Both the position numbers and the translations under genes were made by a program. Shown piece by piece: positions 37,330 to 50,171 of a DNA stretch of 64,000 nt. The DNA comes from Bugula neritina. Its lineage: Eukaryota > Bryozoa > Gymnolaemata > Cheilostomatida > Bugulidae. The notes beneath the pieces are model-generated. The model was given only the letters and a program-made list of their open reading frames with translations. It was not told the origin of the DNA and did no database searches. The DNA lies in assembly GCA_964035545.1 (NCBI GenBank), contig OZ037772.1, positions 4,809,733 through 4,873,732 of the forward strand, in the 5' to 3' direction. Position 1 is the first letter of the stretch. Every line of letters begins with the position of its first letter.

Positions 37330-37710
37330 TACTTCTTACCAGGCAAAGTAGCCAACAACGTTGTCATCTTCTTGTTGGATTCAAAATGGACCACAAACCT
37401 CCTAAGTCGCTAACTCTTTGACACCCTCAGCGCTAGAGATAAGGCTGGGTTGCAACCGTACGACGGGGAACATGGCACGTTGGCAGACGGCTCATGTATG
37501 CCTTTTCATAGTATAGTCAAGTTGACAGAACATGTGCGGGATCAAGCTATCTAGGAAACTTTCATTGTCGGTCAACTCAGTGAGGATGCTAACTTCGGGA
37601 TGGCGTTCTTGAAGAGAAACGATTGTTATATTGACCTTAGCAAAATTGCGGTGGTTATGACTGGGCGTGAGCTCATCTGTGTCCACAAGTTTGGCAATGC
37701 TCTCAAAGGA
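37330..37710 (+). pseudogene. Gypsy-like aspartic protease remnant
   Basis: It reads VIFLLDSKWTTNLLS (Asp codon 37378-37380). The catalytic Asp-Ser-Gly triad has become Asp-Ser-Lys, and a stop follows at 37411-37413. Downstream stretches (IVGQLSEDANFGMAFLKR) still match the protease family of vertebrate-type and invertebrate gypsy elements. Not functional. Confidence 0.7.
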
Positions 37711-37714
37711 GGCG

Positions 37715-38255
37715 TGCTGAGGCATTTTCAATAGATTGTAACATAGTGAGAAAATGCAGCTAACTGCTAATGTAAAATAGAGAACATTATATTGGCAGAA
37801 TTCCAATAGATTGCAAAGTTGTGCGAGAGGGTAATATGTTATTGTGATAGCGTCCAGAGCGGCAAATGTACTAGGAACGTTATAATTAGTGACAGGAGCG
37901 TAGCTAGAACCACCATATGCATAATCTAGATAATTGCAATAAAACTTTCATAATGGTATATGTTTTGACCAAATTGCAAAAAGCATAAACATAATTTTGA
38001 AGAACAAAGAAAGTATATTAGAGAAAACATAACAATGAATGTCAAGTTTAAAATTTAGACTTGCTAAAATGAATTCCCTGTGCTACAGCAGTGGAACATG
38101 GAGGGTGTTAAATTTTACTTATTGTGCAACAAATTTTTCAGAATTTCTTTTTTGAAAAATCAAAAAATATATGAAAGGGGAATGCAGGAGCTATCTTTTC
38201 ATGTTTAATTTGTTAATGTGAGACAAAAACTATTTGAGCTATCCCTCGAAAATAG
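37715..38255 (+). repeat. Dispersed 540-bp repeat, copy 1
   Basis: A close copy lies at 60390-60930 in the same orientation (GTGCTGAGGCATTTTCAAT at the start, GAGCTATCCC at the end). It has no coding potential. Here it sits between the protease remnant and the right LTR of the gypsy-like element, so it may be part of that element or inserted into it. Confidence 0.75.
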
Positions 38256-38624
38256 AAGCTCTCTAGACCCTACTAAACATTAGCTTATGTATTATATTAT
38301 AATTTGTTAGTCAAAACGTTTTCTCTTAGTCTACCCGTTTGGCATAGGAGAAGAAAGCGTGACTGGTATATACTGTGGAGCTACTCTCTAATCAGCTTAA
38401 ATATGGACTTGATCCCATTCTCTCACATTTCTGACTACCCATTTGGTTGATTACATGATACACGTTTTTACTTGGGGAAATAAACAGTTCAAGCTTCATT
38501 GTGTAATATCCTGCAGACTAAAATCAATTGCGTTGAGTTAGCAATATATAATAGTAAATAAGTTTTTGGTTATATATATTTTGTATTATTTAATTTGTAT
38601 TATATAATTTACTGTCTGCTATAG

Positions 38625-38765
38625 CATGCCTAATCTGAAGAATCTGGAGACTCTTGATATGTCAAGTAATAAGTTCAGTGATGGATTACCGGATGTAGTC
38701 ACATCAATGACATCTCTTAAGGAGTTGATTATCAGTTTCTGTGAGCTACCAAATCTACCTGAAAG
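38625..38765 (+). CDS. Gene 2 LRR exon A (47 aa, two LRRs)
   Basis: A 141-nt phase 2-2 cassette with TATAG acceptor and GTTAGTA donor. The cores are LETLDMSSNK and LKELIISFCELPNL. The first LRR has SDG instead of SEG. It is the first cassette after the N-terminal exon. Flanking introns are more diverged than those in the later part of the array, suggesting an older copy. Confidence 0.8.
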
Positions 38766-39370
38766 GTTAGTAAAACCAACTGAATATGAAATACAAATAA
38801 ACTGTTTTTATCTAGGGTTTTGCATAAATGTATTTTTCTAGACTCATATTTTTTGGTTGCTAAATATCTTGTGAAAATCTCTCAAGTTTCTTGCAATTTT
38901 TTGCAATATTATAACATAAATATGCAGATAAATATATGCTAATAAAGCAATGGTATGTATAAAATTATAACATGTGGCTAAATAGAATATATTATATGTG
39001 GGAAACGTTACAACATTTTAATTTTATATGCTTGAAATGAGTAAATTAGGTAAATTATAAGTTGACCTTATTAGCCTTTTCTTGAAAAATAAAAAGCATA
39101 AGTTTCAATATGTAATATCCTGTAGACTAAAATCATACTTTGATCTGCCAATATAATGTATATAACTGATATTTAAATAAGTCATACTGTCTTTTGCTAT
39201 ACTATAAGCAGTAATAAACTTTAATGAACGTGTTATAAACAATTAATCTGTATTTTGAAGCATAAAACAAAAGTGAATTATTTTAGCAAATTACCTGTAG
39301 CTATATATGTTAGATGTTAGATGGTTGTACTATACTATTTCATGTCTCAACTAGTATATGTTTACTATAG

Positions 39371-39511
39371 CATGTCTAATCTGAAGAATCTGGAGACTCT
39401 CGATACGTCAGGGAATAGGTTCAGGGAAGGGTTTCCTGAGGTATTAGCATCAATTACATCTTTAAGAAAGTTGGATATGCTTTACTGTGCGCTACCAACT
39501 CTACCTGAAAG
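39371..39511 (+). CDS. Gene 2 LRR exon B (47 aa, two LRRs)
   Basis: A 141-nt phase 2-2 cassette with cores LETLDTSGNR and LRKLDMLYCALPTL. It has unusual changes (Thr for the strand Met, GFPEVLASITS) and diverged introns. Confidence 0.78.
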
Positions 39512-40349
39512 GTTAGTAACAGCAACAAATATATATATAAAAGAAAAACAAACCAACTGAATATGAAATACAAATAAACTGTTTATCTAAGATTTTGAAT
39601 GCCTGCATTTTTCTAGACTCATATTTTTTGTTGCTAAATATTTTGTGACAATTTCTCAAAACTGTTAAAAATCTTGCTATAGTTACTATTACATAAAATG
39701 CACAACTAAGTGTACAATAATAAAGATATGCTATCTATAATATTATAAAATGTGGTTAACTGAATTTATATAATATATTGGAAACTTTACAATATTTTAA
39801 TTTCGTATCCTTGAAACGGGTAAAAGCTAGCAAGTTGAGTTGATTGGTTTTCCTTCATAGATAATAAAAAGCTCACGCTTCAATATGTAATATCATGCAG
39901 ACTAAAATCAGACTTTGATCTGGCAATATAATGTATAATTCATATTTAATTGAGTCATACAGTCATACAGTTATAAATTTTTTTGTTATGCTCTAAGCTT
40001 TAATATACTTTAAAGATTTAGAAACAATTATTTTGTATTTTGAAGTATGAAACAAAAATGGATTGTTTTCAAAAACTGCCAGTGATGATAGAAAACATTA
40101 TTATATATACTAATAAAATGTAAATTGTATAATTTGTATTCAGCTTAAGGTGTTGAAAAGAAGAACTCATGCAGTATATTTCACACACATATGTGAGAGT
40201 TATATCTAATAATGTTTTTTATTCCAACTTCATTCTCTATTGGATAAGATTTACCTATCAATAAAAAGATTTATGCTGAAATTACATTTATTTTACTTTA
40301 GATGGTTGTATTACTGTATGATGTCTCAACTGGTATATTTTTACTATAG

Positions 40350-40490
40350 CATGTCTAATCTAAAGAATTTGGAGACTCTTAATATGTCGGAGAATAACTT
40401 CAGTGAAGGATTACCTGATGTATTCACATCAATGACATCTCTAAGAGAGTTGCATATGAAGAACTGTAAACTAGAAACTCTACCTGAGAG
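40350..40490 (+). CDS. Gene 2 LRR exon C (47 aa, two LRRs)
   Basis: A 141-nt phase 2-2 cassette with cores LETLNMSENN and LRELHMKNCKLETL. The upstream flank is type b-like and the downstream flank type a, so the exon is a recombination junction. A MITE lies in the following intron. Confidence 0.8.
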
Positions 40491-40857
40491 GTTAGTGAAA
40501 GCAACTCAATATGAAATACAAATAAAATGTTTTTATCTGTAGTACACGACATCCAGGATTTGCCCCCAGTTCTTTAAACTTGAATTTTTTGCTGCCAAAC
40601 AATGTCTGAAAATTTTTCCAACCTGTTAAATTAGTCTTCCTATTTTGTATATAATGTGCAAACAAATATAGGCCAATAAAAAGAGTCTATGTAATATTAT
40701 GACATGTGGTTATAGATTATATAAGATATGTTACATTATTTTAGTTTCCTATAATGCTTGAATCAGGTAAAAGTTAAGGAGTGAGGTTCAGTATATAGTT
40801 TTTGTCTTGAAAAGATATACAGCTTAAGCTCTATTATATAATTTACTTGCAGACTAA

Positions 40858-41303
40858 AGTTGCGTTTATACCTTCACGATCTCGGTCAAAATTTCAATTT
40901 GGCCGGGTTGAAATTTTTCCGAGTTGCATTGCATTGTAAAAGCCACTTGTTGAAAATTTTGCACTGTGATAACGTAATCGGCCAATTTTAGAATAGGAGT
41001 AATAACTCCTTGTAAACATCGTTATTTAGTTATTACTTTGGCGATTAGACAACATACTTATACGGTTATGATTATATAGCCTACGCCTTCTCAATTATCG
41101 CTTTTAAGCTTTCCGCTTCACTAATTCACGACATTTACAAAGGGCATCAAATAGCTATTATGCGAGTCAAATTTCAATTTCAGAAAGTGAGCAACCGCAT
41201 CAATATAATTTCAACGAGTTTAAGTTTGACTATAAAGGGGTACCCGGAAAAGCGTTATTAACTTAAACTCGTTACTTTTTTCAGCAGAGGTATAAATGCA
41301 ACT
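40858..41303. mobile_element. 446-bp MITE with TAA target duplication
   Basis: The ends AGTTGCGTTTATACCT and AGGTATAAATGCAACT form a terminal inverted repeat with one mismatch. TAA flanks both sides (40855-40857 and 41304-41306). Sister units of the array carry the empty site, GACTAAAACTAGCC, with one TAA. A 3-bp TWA-type duplication is characteristic of PIF/Harbinger elements. The interior has no coding frame. Confidence 0.85.
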
Positions 41304-41699
41304 TAAAACTAGCCATTGATCTGACAACATAACGTATAGCCTAATTGATATCTAAATTATACAGTTTTTTTATATACAATAAAAATATTCAATTTGACAA
41401 TCTTCAAATTTTATAGTAAAACAAAAACAAATTGTTTTAGCAAGTCACCTGTAATTATCAAAAAAAAATTTTAATTGGTGAGTAAAATTTAAATTGCACA
41501 TTTTATGTTTTACTCAGTTTTGTACAATAAACTCATGCTGCATGCAGTACATATTTCACATTCATATGTAATATCTACTGTTTATCTACTAATGTATTTT
41601 AATCCAACTTAATTTTCCATTCGATAAAATTTAAATACCAATCGACAATTTTGTGCTAGAATTACATTGCTTTAGCTTAAGATAGTTGTATTATTAAAT

Positions 41700-41795
41700 G
41701 ATGCCTCAAATTTAGTAAGGAATTATACCTGATGTAGTCGAGGGGTATTGGGTATTGGATATCAATTACTGTGAACTACCAATTCTACCTGAGAG
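41700..41795 (+). pseudogene. Gene 2 LRR exon D, remnant
   Basis: Only the second LRR is recognisable (INYCELPILPER) up to an intact donor GTTTGTA. The acceptor and most of the first LRR are gone; the sequence jumps from the upstream intron (GATGCCTCAA) into ACCTGATGTAGTC. It is probably not spliced. Confidence 0.7.
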
Positions 41796-42095
41796 GTTTG
41801 TAAAAGCAACAATTTTATTTAATACAAATAAACTGTTTCTATCTGGGATTTTGCATAGCTGTATTTTTCTAGATTTAAATTTTTTGCTGCTTGATTTCTT
41901 GAAAAGAAGAACTCATGCACTATATTTCACACACATTTGGGAGATTTATATCTCATAATGTCTTTTATTCCAACTTCATTTTCCATTGAATGAAATTTAT
42001 ATATCAATAAAAAACTTACAGCTGGAATTAGATTTCCTTTGCTTTAAATGGTTTTATTACTATATGATGTCTCAACTGGTTTATGTTTACTATAG

Positions 42096-42236
42096 CATGT
42101 CTAATCTGAAGAATCTGGAGTTTCTTGATATGTCACAGAATAAGTTCAGTGATGGAGTACCTGATGTATTCACATCAATGACATCTCTAAGAGAGCTAGA
42201 TATGAGAAGCTGTGCACTGCCAACTCTACCTGAGAG
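42096..42236 (+). CDS. Gene 2 LRR exon E (47 aa, two LRRs)
   Basis: A 141-nt phase 2-2 cassette with TATAG acceptor and GTTTGTA donor (shared with remnant D). The cores are LEFLDMSQNK and LRELDMRSCALPTL. Confidence 0.8.
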
Positions 42237-43127
42237 GTTTGTAAAAGCAACAATCATAGGGAATACAAATTAACTGTTTCTATCTGGGATTTTGCAGGCT
42301 TGCCTTTGTTTAGACTTGCCAAATACTTTGTGAAAATTTCTCAAATCTATTAGGTACAAAAGCAACAATTATATGAAATACAAACAAACTGTTTCTATCT
42401 AGGGTTTTTAATGCCTGCCTTTATCTAGACTTGTCAAATACTTTGTGAGAATTTCTCAAGTGTATTAGGTACAAAATCTTGCCATAATTATTACATAAAA
42501 TAGGCATATAAATATACGCTAATAAAGACATGTTATGTATAATAATTATTATAACACATGTGGTTAAATAGAATATATTATTAATAGGAAACTTTACAAT
42601 GTTCTAATTTCCCATGCTTGAAACCAGTAAAAGTTAGTAAGTTGAGTAGTTATTAGCTTTTTCTTGAAAAAATATACTGTCTCTGCTTTATTATGTAATA
42701 TTCTGCAAACTACAGTGTGGCTTTGATCTTCCAATATAATATATAATTCATATTTAAATAAGGCATACAGTCTTTTTTTATACCTCAAGCAGTAATAAAC
42801 TTTCAAGTTTTAGAAACAAATAATCTGTATTTTGAAATATCAAACAAAAATGTATTATTTTCAAAAACTACCAATAACGATAGAAGATATAATTATATAT
42901 ACAAATATAATGTGAATTTCATAACTTGTATTCTGCTTAAAGTGTTAAAAGAAGAACTCATACATGCAGTATATTTCACACACATATGTGAAATTCATAT
43001 CTAACAATGTTTTTTATTCCAACTTTATTTTCCATTAGATGAAATTTATATATCAATAAGAAACTTTCCTTTGCTTCAGATGGTTTCATTACCATATGAT
43101 GTCTCAACTGGTATGTGTTTACAATAG

Positions 43128-43268
43128 CATGTCTAATCTGAAGAATCTGGAGACTCTTGATATGTCATGGAATAAATTCAGTGATGAATTACCTGATGTA
43201 TTCACATCAATGACATCTCTAAGGACGTTGTATATGCAGAACTGTGAACTACCAACTCTACATGAGAG
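43128..43268 (+). CDS. Gene 2 LRR exon F (47 aa, two LRRs)
   Basis: A 141-nt phase 2-2 cassette; the acceptor is ACAATAG. The cores are LETLDMSWNK and LRTLYMQNCELPTL. The conserved LPE near the end reads LHE, and SEG reads SDE. Confidence 0.78.
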
Positions 43269-44058
43269 GTTAGTGAAAGCAACTAAATATGAAACACACA
43301 TAAAATGTTTTTATCTGTAGTACACGACATCCAGGATTTGTCCGCATTTCTTTATACTTAAATTCTTTGCTGGCAAATAATTTCTGAAAATTTTTTTCAA
43401 ACCTGTGAAATTATTCTTGCTATATTGTATACAATATGCAAATAAATACAAGCCAATAATAAGATTCAATGTAGTATTATGACATATGGTTCTAGAATAT
43501 ATAAAAATGTTACAAATTTCAGTTTCCTATATTCCTTAACCCTTGAATTAAGTAAAAGTTAATGAGTTGTGTTCAGTATATAGTTTTTTTAAAAGATATA
43601 CAGCTTAAGCTCTATTATATAATATACTTGCAGACTAAAACTAGCCATTGATCTGACAACATATTGTATAATTGATATCAAAATTACACAGTTTTTTATT
43701 GAATGCAATAAAAATTGTTAATTTGATAATCTTTAAATTTTAAAGTATAACAAAAACAAATTATTTTAGCAAATCACTTGTAATTATCGAAAAGAAATTA
43801 TTTTATATGTGAATAAAACTTTAGTTGTACATCTGATGCTTTACTCAGTTTTGAAAATTAAGAGCTCATGCTGCAGTACATGTTTCACATGCATATGTAA
43901 TATCTACTGTTTATCTACTAATGTATTTTATTCTAACTTCATTTTCAATCGAATGAAATCTGTATGTCAATCGGCAATTTTATGCTAGAATTAAATTGCT
44001 TTAGCTTAAGATGGTTGTGTTACTATATGATGTCTCAACTGGTATATGTTTACTATAG

Positions 44059-44199
44059 CATGTCTAATATGGAGAATCTGGAGACTCTTGATATGTCAGT
44101 GAATAACTTCAGGGAAGGATTACCTGATGTATTCACATCAATGAAATCTCTAAGGACGTTGAATATGCAGAACTGTAAACTAACAACTCTACCTGAGAG
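44059..44199 (+). CDS. Gene 2 LRR exon G (47 aa, two LRRs)
   Basis: A 141-nt phase 2-2 cassette with type b flanks and a SINE copy downstream. The cores are LETLDMSVNN and LRTLNMQNCKLTTL. Confidence 0.8.
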
Positions 44200-44963
44200 G
44201 TTAGTGAGAATGCATTAAATAAAATGTTCATTAGTGTGAAGGATACAGTTATGCGAATAAAATTACTCATTTTTTATTAAAAGTATCTACAGGTTTTGAA
44301 GTTTTACCTTTTTACAAACTTGTTGCATTTCTCAAGTGCAATATATTAGGTTCACAGTAGAATCACAAATACCAGCTGTGTTACATACTTCCCATTGAAA
44401 GTCAACCACCGGCTTGCCAGCTGACGTTCTAGCCATTACACTCCAAGGGTAATCCTAACACTCCATGCAACCAGTTATTCTAAACTCTGTTGGTCCCCTT
44501 ACTACTCATTCAGTTTAGGCTTCCCGGCCTCTCAACTCTCTTGGCGTACTACCAAAATGCTATACTAAATGTGAAAGAGCTTGCTAACAATTACACACGG
44601 GTCACCAGGTGATCTCAACACCACACTAAGCTGTTCACGTGTGCATTCAGTTTCCTGCTACCACAAAGCTATTCACCTGCACTAACTGTCATGATGTAAG
44701 AACTTCAATTACAGGAGGTTGTAATTCTACATACCCCTCCTTTCAAATGGAAGGACATCACAATTACTAGACTTTAAATTATTATAAGCGCATTACAGAG
44801 ATTACTTGATTAGCATGTGAATAAAGTCTTATTTGTATCTTTTATGCTTCACTTGGTCTAATATATGAGCTGCACACTTGTATGACACAGTAGATGTGCA
44901 CAGCCATAATCTACTACCGTATTACTAAATGATGTTTCAATTACTATATTATGTTTACTATAG

Positions 44964-45104
44964 CATGTCTAATCTGGAGAATCTGGAGACCCTTGATATG
45001 TCAGGGAATAACTTCAGTAAAGGATTACCTGATGTATTCGCATCAATGACATCTCTAAGAGAGTTGCATATGAAGAGTTGTGAACTACCAACTCTACCTG
45101 AGAG
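44964..45104 (+). CDS. Gene 2 LRR exon H (47 aa, two LRRs)
   Basis: A 141-nt phase 2-2 cassette with type a flanks that closely resemble those of gene 1 exon 1. The cores are LETLDMSGNN and LRELHMKSCELPTL. Confidence 0.8.
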
Positions 45105-45890
45105 GTTAGTGAAAACAACTCAATATGAAATGCAAATAAACTATTTTTCCTGTAATACACGACATCCAGGATTTGCCCGCATTTCTTTATACCTAAATTT
45201 TTTGCTGCCAAATAATTTCTGAAAATTCTTCAAACCTGTGAAATTATTCTTGCTATATTGTATATAATATGCAAATAAATACAAGCCAATAAAAAGAATA
45301 TATGTAGTATTATGGCATATGATTCTAGAAATATAAAAAATGTTACAATACTTTAATTTCCTATATTCCTTAACGCTCGAATTGAGTAAAAGTTAATGAA
45401 TTTAGTTCAGTATATAATTTTTTTTCAGAAGTTATACAGCTTAAGCTCTGTTATATAATATACCTGCAGGTTAAAACTAGCTATTGATCTGACAACATAA
45501 CGTATAATTGATATGTAAATTATACAGTCTTTTATTAAATGCAATAAAAATTGTTAATTTGACAATCTTTAAATTTCAAAGTATAACAAAAACAAACTAT
45601 TTAAGCAAATCACTTGTAATTATTGAAATGAATTGCTTTTATATGTGAATAAAACTTGAGTTGTACATCTGATGTTTCACTAAGTTTTAAAAAAAGCTCA
45701 TGCTGCAGTACATGTTTCACATGCATATGTAATATCTACTGTATATCTACTAATGTATTTTATTCTAACTTCATTTTCAATCGAATAAAGTCTGTATGTC
45801 AATAGGCAATTTCATGCTAGAATTACATTGCTTTAGCTTAAGATGGTTGTATTACTATATGATGTCTCAACTGGTATATGTTTACTATAG

Positions 45891-46031
45891 CATGTCTAAT
45901 CTGAAGAATTTGGAGACTCTTCGTATGTCAGGGAATAAGTTCAGTGAAGGATTACCTGATGTATTCACATCAATGACATCTCTAAGAGAGTTGAATATGC
46001 GGTACTGTGTGCTACCAACTCTACCTGAGAG
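45891..46031 (+). CDS. Gene 2 LRR exon I (47 aa, two LRRs; b/a chimera)
   Basis: A 141-nt phase 2-2 cassette with cores LETLRMSGNK and LRELNMRYCVLPTL. The upstream flank is type b, the downstream flank type a, so the switch happened within or beside the exon. Confidence 0.8.
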
Positions 46032-46825
46032 GTTAGTGAAAGCAACCCAATATGAGATACAAACAAGAATTTTTTATCTGTAGTACACGACATCCAGGAT
46101 TTGTCCGCATTTCTTTATACTTAAATTTTTTGCTGCCAAATAATTTCTGAAAATTTTTCAAAACCTCTTAAATTATTCTTGCTATATTGTAAATAATATG
46201 CAAATAAGTAGAAGCCAATAAAAAGATTCTATGTAGTATTATGACATATGATTCTAGAATATATAAAACATGTTACAATACTTCAATTTCCTATATTCCT
46301 CAACGCTTGAATTGAGTAAAAGTTGATGAGTTAAGTTCAGTATATAGTTTTTTTCTTGAAAAGATATACAGCTTTAGCTCTATTATATAATATACCTGCA
46401 GACTAAAACTAGCCATTGATCTGACAACATAATGTATAATTGATATTTAAATTATACAGTCTTTTATTAAATACAATAAAATTGGTTACTTGACAATCTT
46501 CAAATTTTAAAGTATAACAAAAACAATTTATTTTGGCAAATCACCTGTAATTATCGAAAAAAAATGATTTTATATGTAAATAAAATTTTAGTTGTACATC
46601 TGATGCTTTACTCAGTTTTAAAAAAAAGCTCATGCTGCAGTACATGTTTCACATGCATATGTAATATCTACGGTTTATCTACTAGTAATGTATTTTATTC
46701 CAACTTCATTTTCAATCGAATGAAATCTGTATGTCAATCGGCAATTTTATGCTAGAATTAAATTGCTTTAGCTTAAGATGGTTGTGTTACTATATGATGC
46801 TTTAACTGGTATATGTTTACTATAG

Positions 46826-46966
46826 CATGTCTAATCTGAAGAATCTAGAGACTCTTTATATGTCACAGAATAAGTTCAGTGAAGGATTACCTGATGTATT
46901 CACATCAATGACATCTCTAACTACATTGTATATGCAGATCTGTGAACTACCAACTTTACCTGAGAG
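46826..46966 (+). CDS. Gene 2 LRR exon J (47 aa, two LRRs)
   Basis: A 141-nt phase 2-2 cassette in a short frame. Acceptor TTTACTATAG, donor GTTAGTG. The cores are LETLYMSQNK and LTTLYMQICELPTL. Type b on both sides. Found from its splice sites and similarity to sister exons. Confidence 0.8.
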
Positions 46967-47729
46967 GTTAGTGAGAATGCATTAAATGAAATGTTCATAA
47001 GTGTGAAGGATATAGTTCTTTAATAGAAGTATTTTTTTTTAATAAAATAATCTACAGTTTTTAAAGTTCTACAGTTTTACAAACCTTTTGCATTTCTTAA
47101 GTGCAATATATTAGGTTCACAGTAGAATCACAAGTATCAACTGTGTTTCATACTTCCCATTGAAAGTCAACCATCAGCTTGCCAACTGACGCACTAACCA
47201 TTACACTACAAGGGTAATCCTAACACTCCATGCAACCAGTTATTCTAAACTCTATTGGTCCCCTTACTACTCATTCAGTTTAGGCTTCCCGGGCCTCTCA
47301 ACTCTCTTGGCGTACTACCAAAATGCTATACTAAATGTGAAAGAGCTTGCTAACAATTACACACGGGTCACCAGGTGATCTCAACACCCCACTAAGCTGT
47401 CCACATGTGCATTCAGCTCCCTGCTACCATAAAGCTATTCACCTGCACTAACCGTCATGATGTATAAACTTCAATTACAGGCGGTTGTAATTTTACATGC
47501 CCCTCCTTTCAAATGGAAGGACATCACAATTACTAGACATCAAATTATTATAAGCGCATTACAGAGATTACTTGATTAGCATGTGAATAAAATCTTAGTT
47601 GTATATTTTATGCTTCACTTGGTCTAATATATGAGCTACACACTTGTATGACACAGTAGATGTGCACAGCCATATTCTACTACCATATTACTAAATGATG
47701 TTTCAATTACTATATTATGTTTACTATAG

Positions 47730-47870
47730 CATGTCTAATCTGGAGAATCTGGAGACTCTTGATATGTCATGGAATAACTTCAGTGAAGGATTACCGAATG
47801 TATTCACATCAATGACATCTCTAAGAGAGTTGCATATGAAGAGTTGTGAACTATCAACTCTACCTGAGAG
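47730..47870 (+). CDS. Gene 2 LRR exon K (47 aa, two LRRs; a/b chimera)
   Basis: A 141-nt phase 2-2 cassette with a GTGAGTG donor, stronger than the usual GTTAGTG. The cores are LETLDMSWNN and LRELHMKSCELSTL. The upstream flank is type a, the downstream type b, the reciprocal arrangement of exon I. Confidence 0.8.
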
Positions 47871-48640
47871 GTGAGTGAGAATGCATTAAATAAAAAGTTC
47901 ATTAGTGTGGAGGATATAGTTCTGCAGTAGAAGTACCTATTTTTCATTCAAATTATCTACAGGTTTTAAAGTTCTACAGTTTTACAAATTTTCTCCATTT
48001 CTTAAGTGCAATATATCAGATTCACAGTAGAATCACAAGTCCCAACTGTGTTACAAACTTCCAATTGAGTCAATAAGTCAACCACCGGCTTGCCAGCTGA
48101 CGTTCTAGCCATTACACTACAAGTGTAATCCTAACACTCCATGCAACCAGTTCTTCTAAACTCCGCTGGTCCCCTTACTACTCATTCAGTTTAGACTTCC
48201 CGGGCCTCTCAACTCTCTTGGCGTACTACCAAAATGCTATACAAAATGTGAAAGAGCTTGCTAACAATTACACATGAGTCACTTGGTAATCTCAACACCA
48301 CACTAAGGGATTCACATGTGCATTCAGCTCCCTGCTACCATAAAGCTATTCACCTGCACTAACCGTCATGATGTAAGAACTGCATTTACAGGAGGTTGTA
48401 ATTCTACATGCACCTACTTTCAAATGGAAAGACGTCACAATTACTAGACATCAAATTATTATAAGCGCATGACAGATATTACTTGATTAACATGTGAATA
48501 AAATCTTATTTGTATATTTTATGTTTCACTTGGTCTAATACATGAGCTGCACACTTGTATGACACAGCAGAGGTGCACAGCCAACATCTACTACAATATT
48601 ACCTAATGATGTTTCAGTTAGTATATTATGTTTACTATAG

Positions 48641-48781
48641 CATGTCTAGTTTAAAGAATCTGGAGACTCTTATTATGTCAGGGAATAACCTCCGAGAAGG
48701 ATTATCTGAGGTATTCACATCCATGACATCTCTAAGAGAGTTGCATATAGAGAACTGTAAACTACCAACTCTACCTGAGAG
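48641..48781 (+). CDS. Gene 2 LRR exon L (47 aa, two LRRs)
   Basis: A 141-nt phase 2-2 cassette with type a flanks. It reads MSSLKNLETLIMSGNNLREG and LRELHIENCKLPTL, distinct from other copies but almost identical to exon N at 57514. This shows a recent duplication of a block containing L. Confidence 0.8.
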
Positions 48782-49578
48782 GTTAGTGAAAGCAACTCAA
48801 TATGAAATACAAATAAATTATTTTATCTGTAGTACATGATATCCAGGATTTGCCTGCATTTCTTTATACTTAAATTTTTTGCTGCCAAATAATTTCTGAA
48901 AATTCTTTAAACCTGTGAAACTATTCTTGCTATATTGTGTATAATATGCAAATAAATGCACGCCAATAAAAAGAATATATGTAGTATTATGACATATGAT
49001 TCTAGAAATATAAAAAATGTTACAATACTTTAATTTCCTATATTCCTTAAAGCTTGAATTGAGTAAAAGTTGATGAGTTAAGTTCAGTATAAAGTTTTTT
49101 TTAGAATATATACAGCTTAAGCTCTATTAAATAATATACCTGCAGGCTAAAACTAGCCATTGATCTGACAACATAACGTATAATTGATATGTAAATTATA
49201 CAGCCTTTTAATAAATACAATAAAAATTGTTAATTTGACAATCTTTAAATTTTTAAGTATAACAAAAACAAATTATTTTAGCAACTCACCTGTAGTTATC
49301 AAAAAGAAACTATTTCATATGTGAATAATATTTTAGTTGTACATCTGATGCTTTACTCAGTTTTGAAAAAAAGCTCATGCTGCATACAGTACATGTTTCA
49401 CATGCATATGTAACATCTACTGTTTTTTTTTTAATAATGTATTTTATTTCGACTTCATTCTCCATCGAATAAAATCTGTATGTCAATCGGCATTTTTATG
49501 CTAGAATTACATTGCTTTAGCTTAAGATGGCTGTATTACTTACTATACAATGTTTCAACTGGTATATGTTTACTATAG

Positions 49579-49719
49579 CACGTCTAATCTGAAGAAACTG
49601 GAGACTCTTAATATGACAGGGAATAAATTCAGTAAAGGATTACCTGAGGTATTCACATTATTGACATCTCTAAGGACGTTGTATATGCAGAGCTGTGAAC
49701 TATCAACGTTACCTGAGAG
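49579..49719 (+). CDS. Gene 2 LRR exon M (47 aa, two LRRs)
   Basis: A 141-nt phase 2-2 cassette with a GTGAGTG donor and type b flanks. The cores are LETLNMTGNK and LRTLYMQSCELSTL. The first Met is Thr (ACG) and the second LRR begins after FTLLTS rather than FTSMTS. The repeat unit behind it is interrupted by the 7-kb element. Confidence 0.78.
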
Positions 49720-50171
49720 GTGAGTGAGAATGCATTGAATAAAAAGTTCATTAGTGTGGAGGATATAGTTCTGCAGTAGAAGTACCTATTTTTTATTCAA
49801 ATTATCTACAGGTTTTAAAGTTCTACAGTTTTACAAATTTTCTGCATTTCTTAAGTGCAATATATCAGGTTCACAGTAGAATCACAAGTCCCAACTGTGT
49901 TACAAACTTCCAATTGAGTCAATAAGTCAACCACCGGCTTGCCAGCTGACGTTCTAGCCATTACACTACAAGTGTAATCCTACACAGAGAGAAATATTAG
50001 TGTTAGAGTGAACATTAGCTGACAACTAAAACAGCTCGTTTTTTGGCTCCTAAATTGACCAGCAGTGAATAGAAATTAGTGTCAGGTACTGTTAACAGTG
50101 AATAGTATGTTAGATCAATGTTGATATAAAGAGTTGTGAAGTTGATTCTCTGTATTTATCACAATGAGCCA

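Larger units (their letters stand above)
35638..38465 (+). mobile_element. Decayed Ty3/gypsy-like LTR retrotransposon (LTR-gag-pro, no pol)
   Basis: The left LTR (about 35638-35980) and right LTR (about 38265-38465) share CTAAACATTAGC, CCCGTTTGGCAT and GACTGGTATAT in the same order; the right copy is shorter. After the left LTR comes TGGTGGCAGCGGTGAG, a leader seen in gypsy-like elements. Gag runs in several broken frames, 36200-37005, with a CCHC knuckle. A protease-like stretch lies at 37330-37710. RT, RNase H and integrase are absent, and an unrelated repeat fills 37715-38255. It lies in a gene 2 intron, in sense orientation. Confidence 0.75.
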
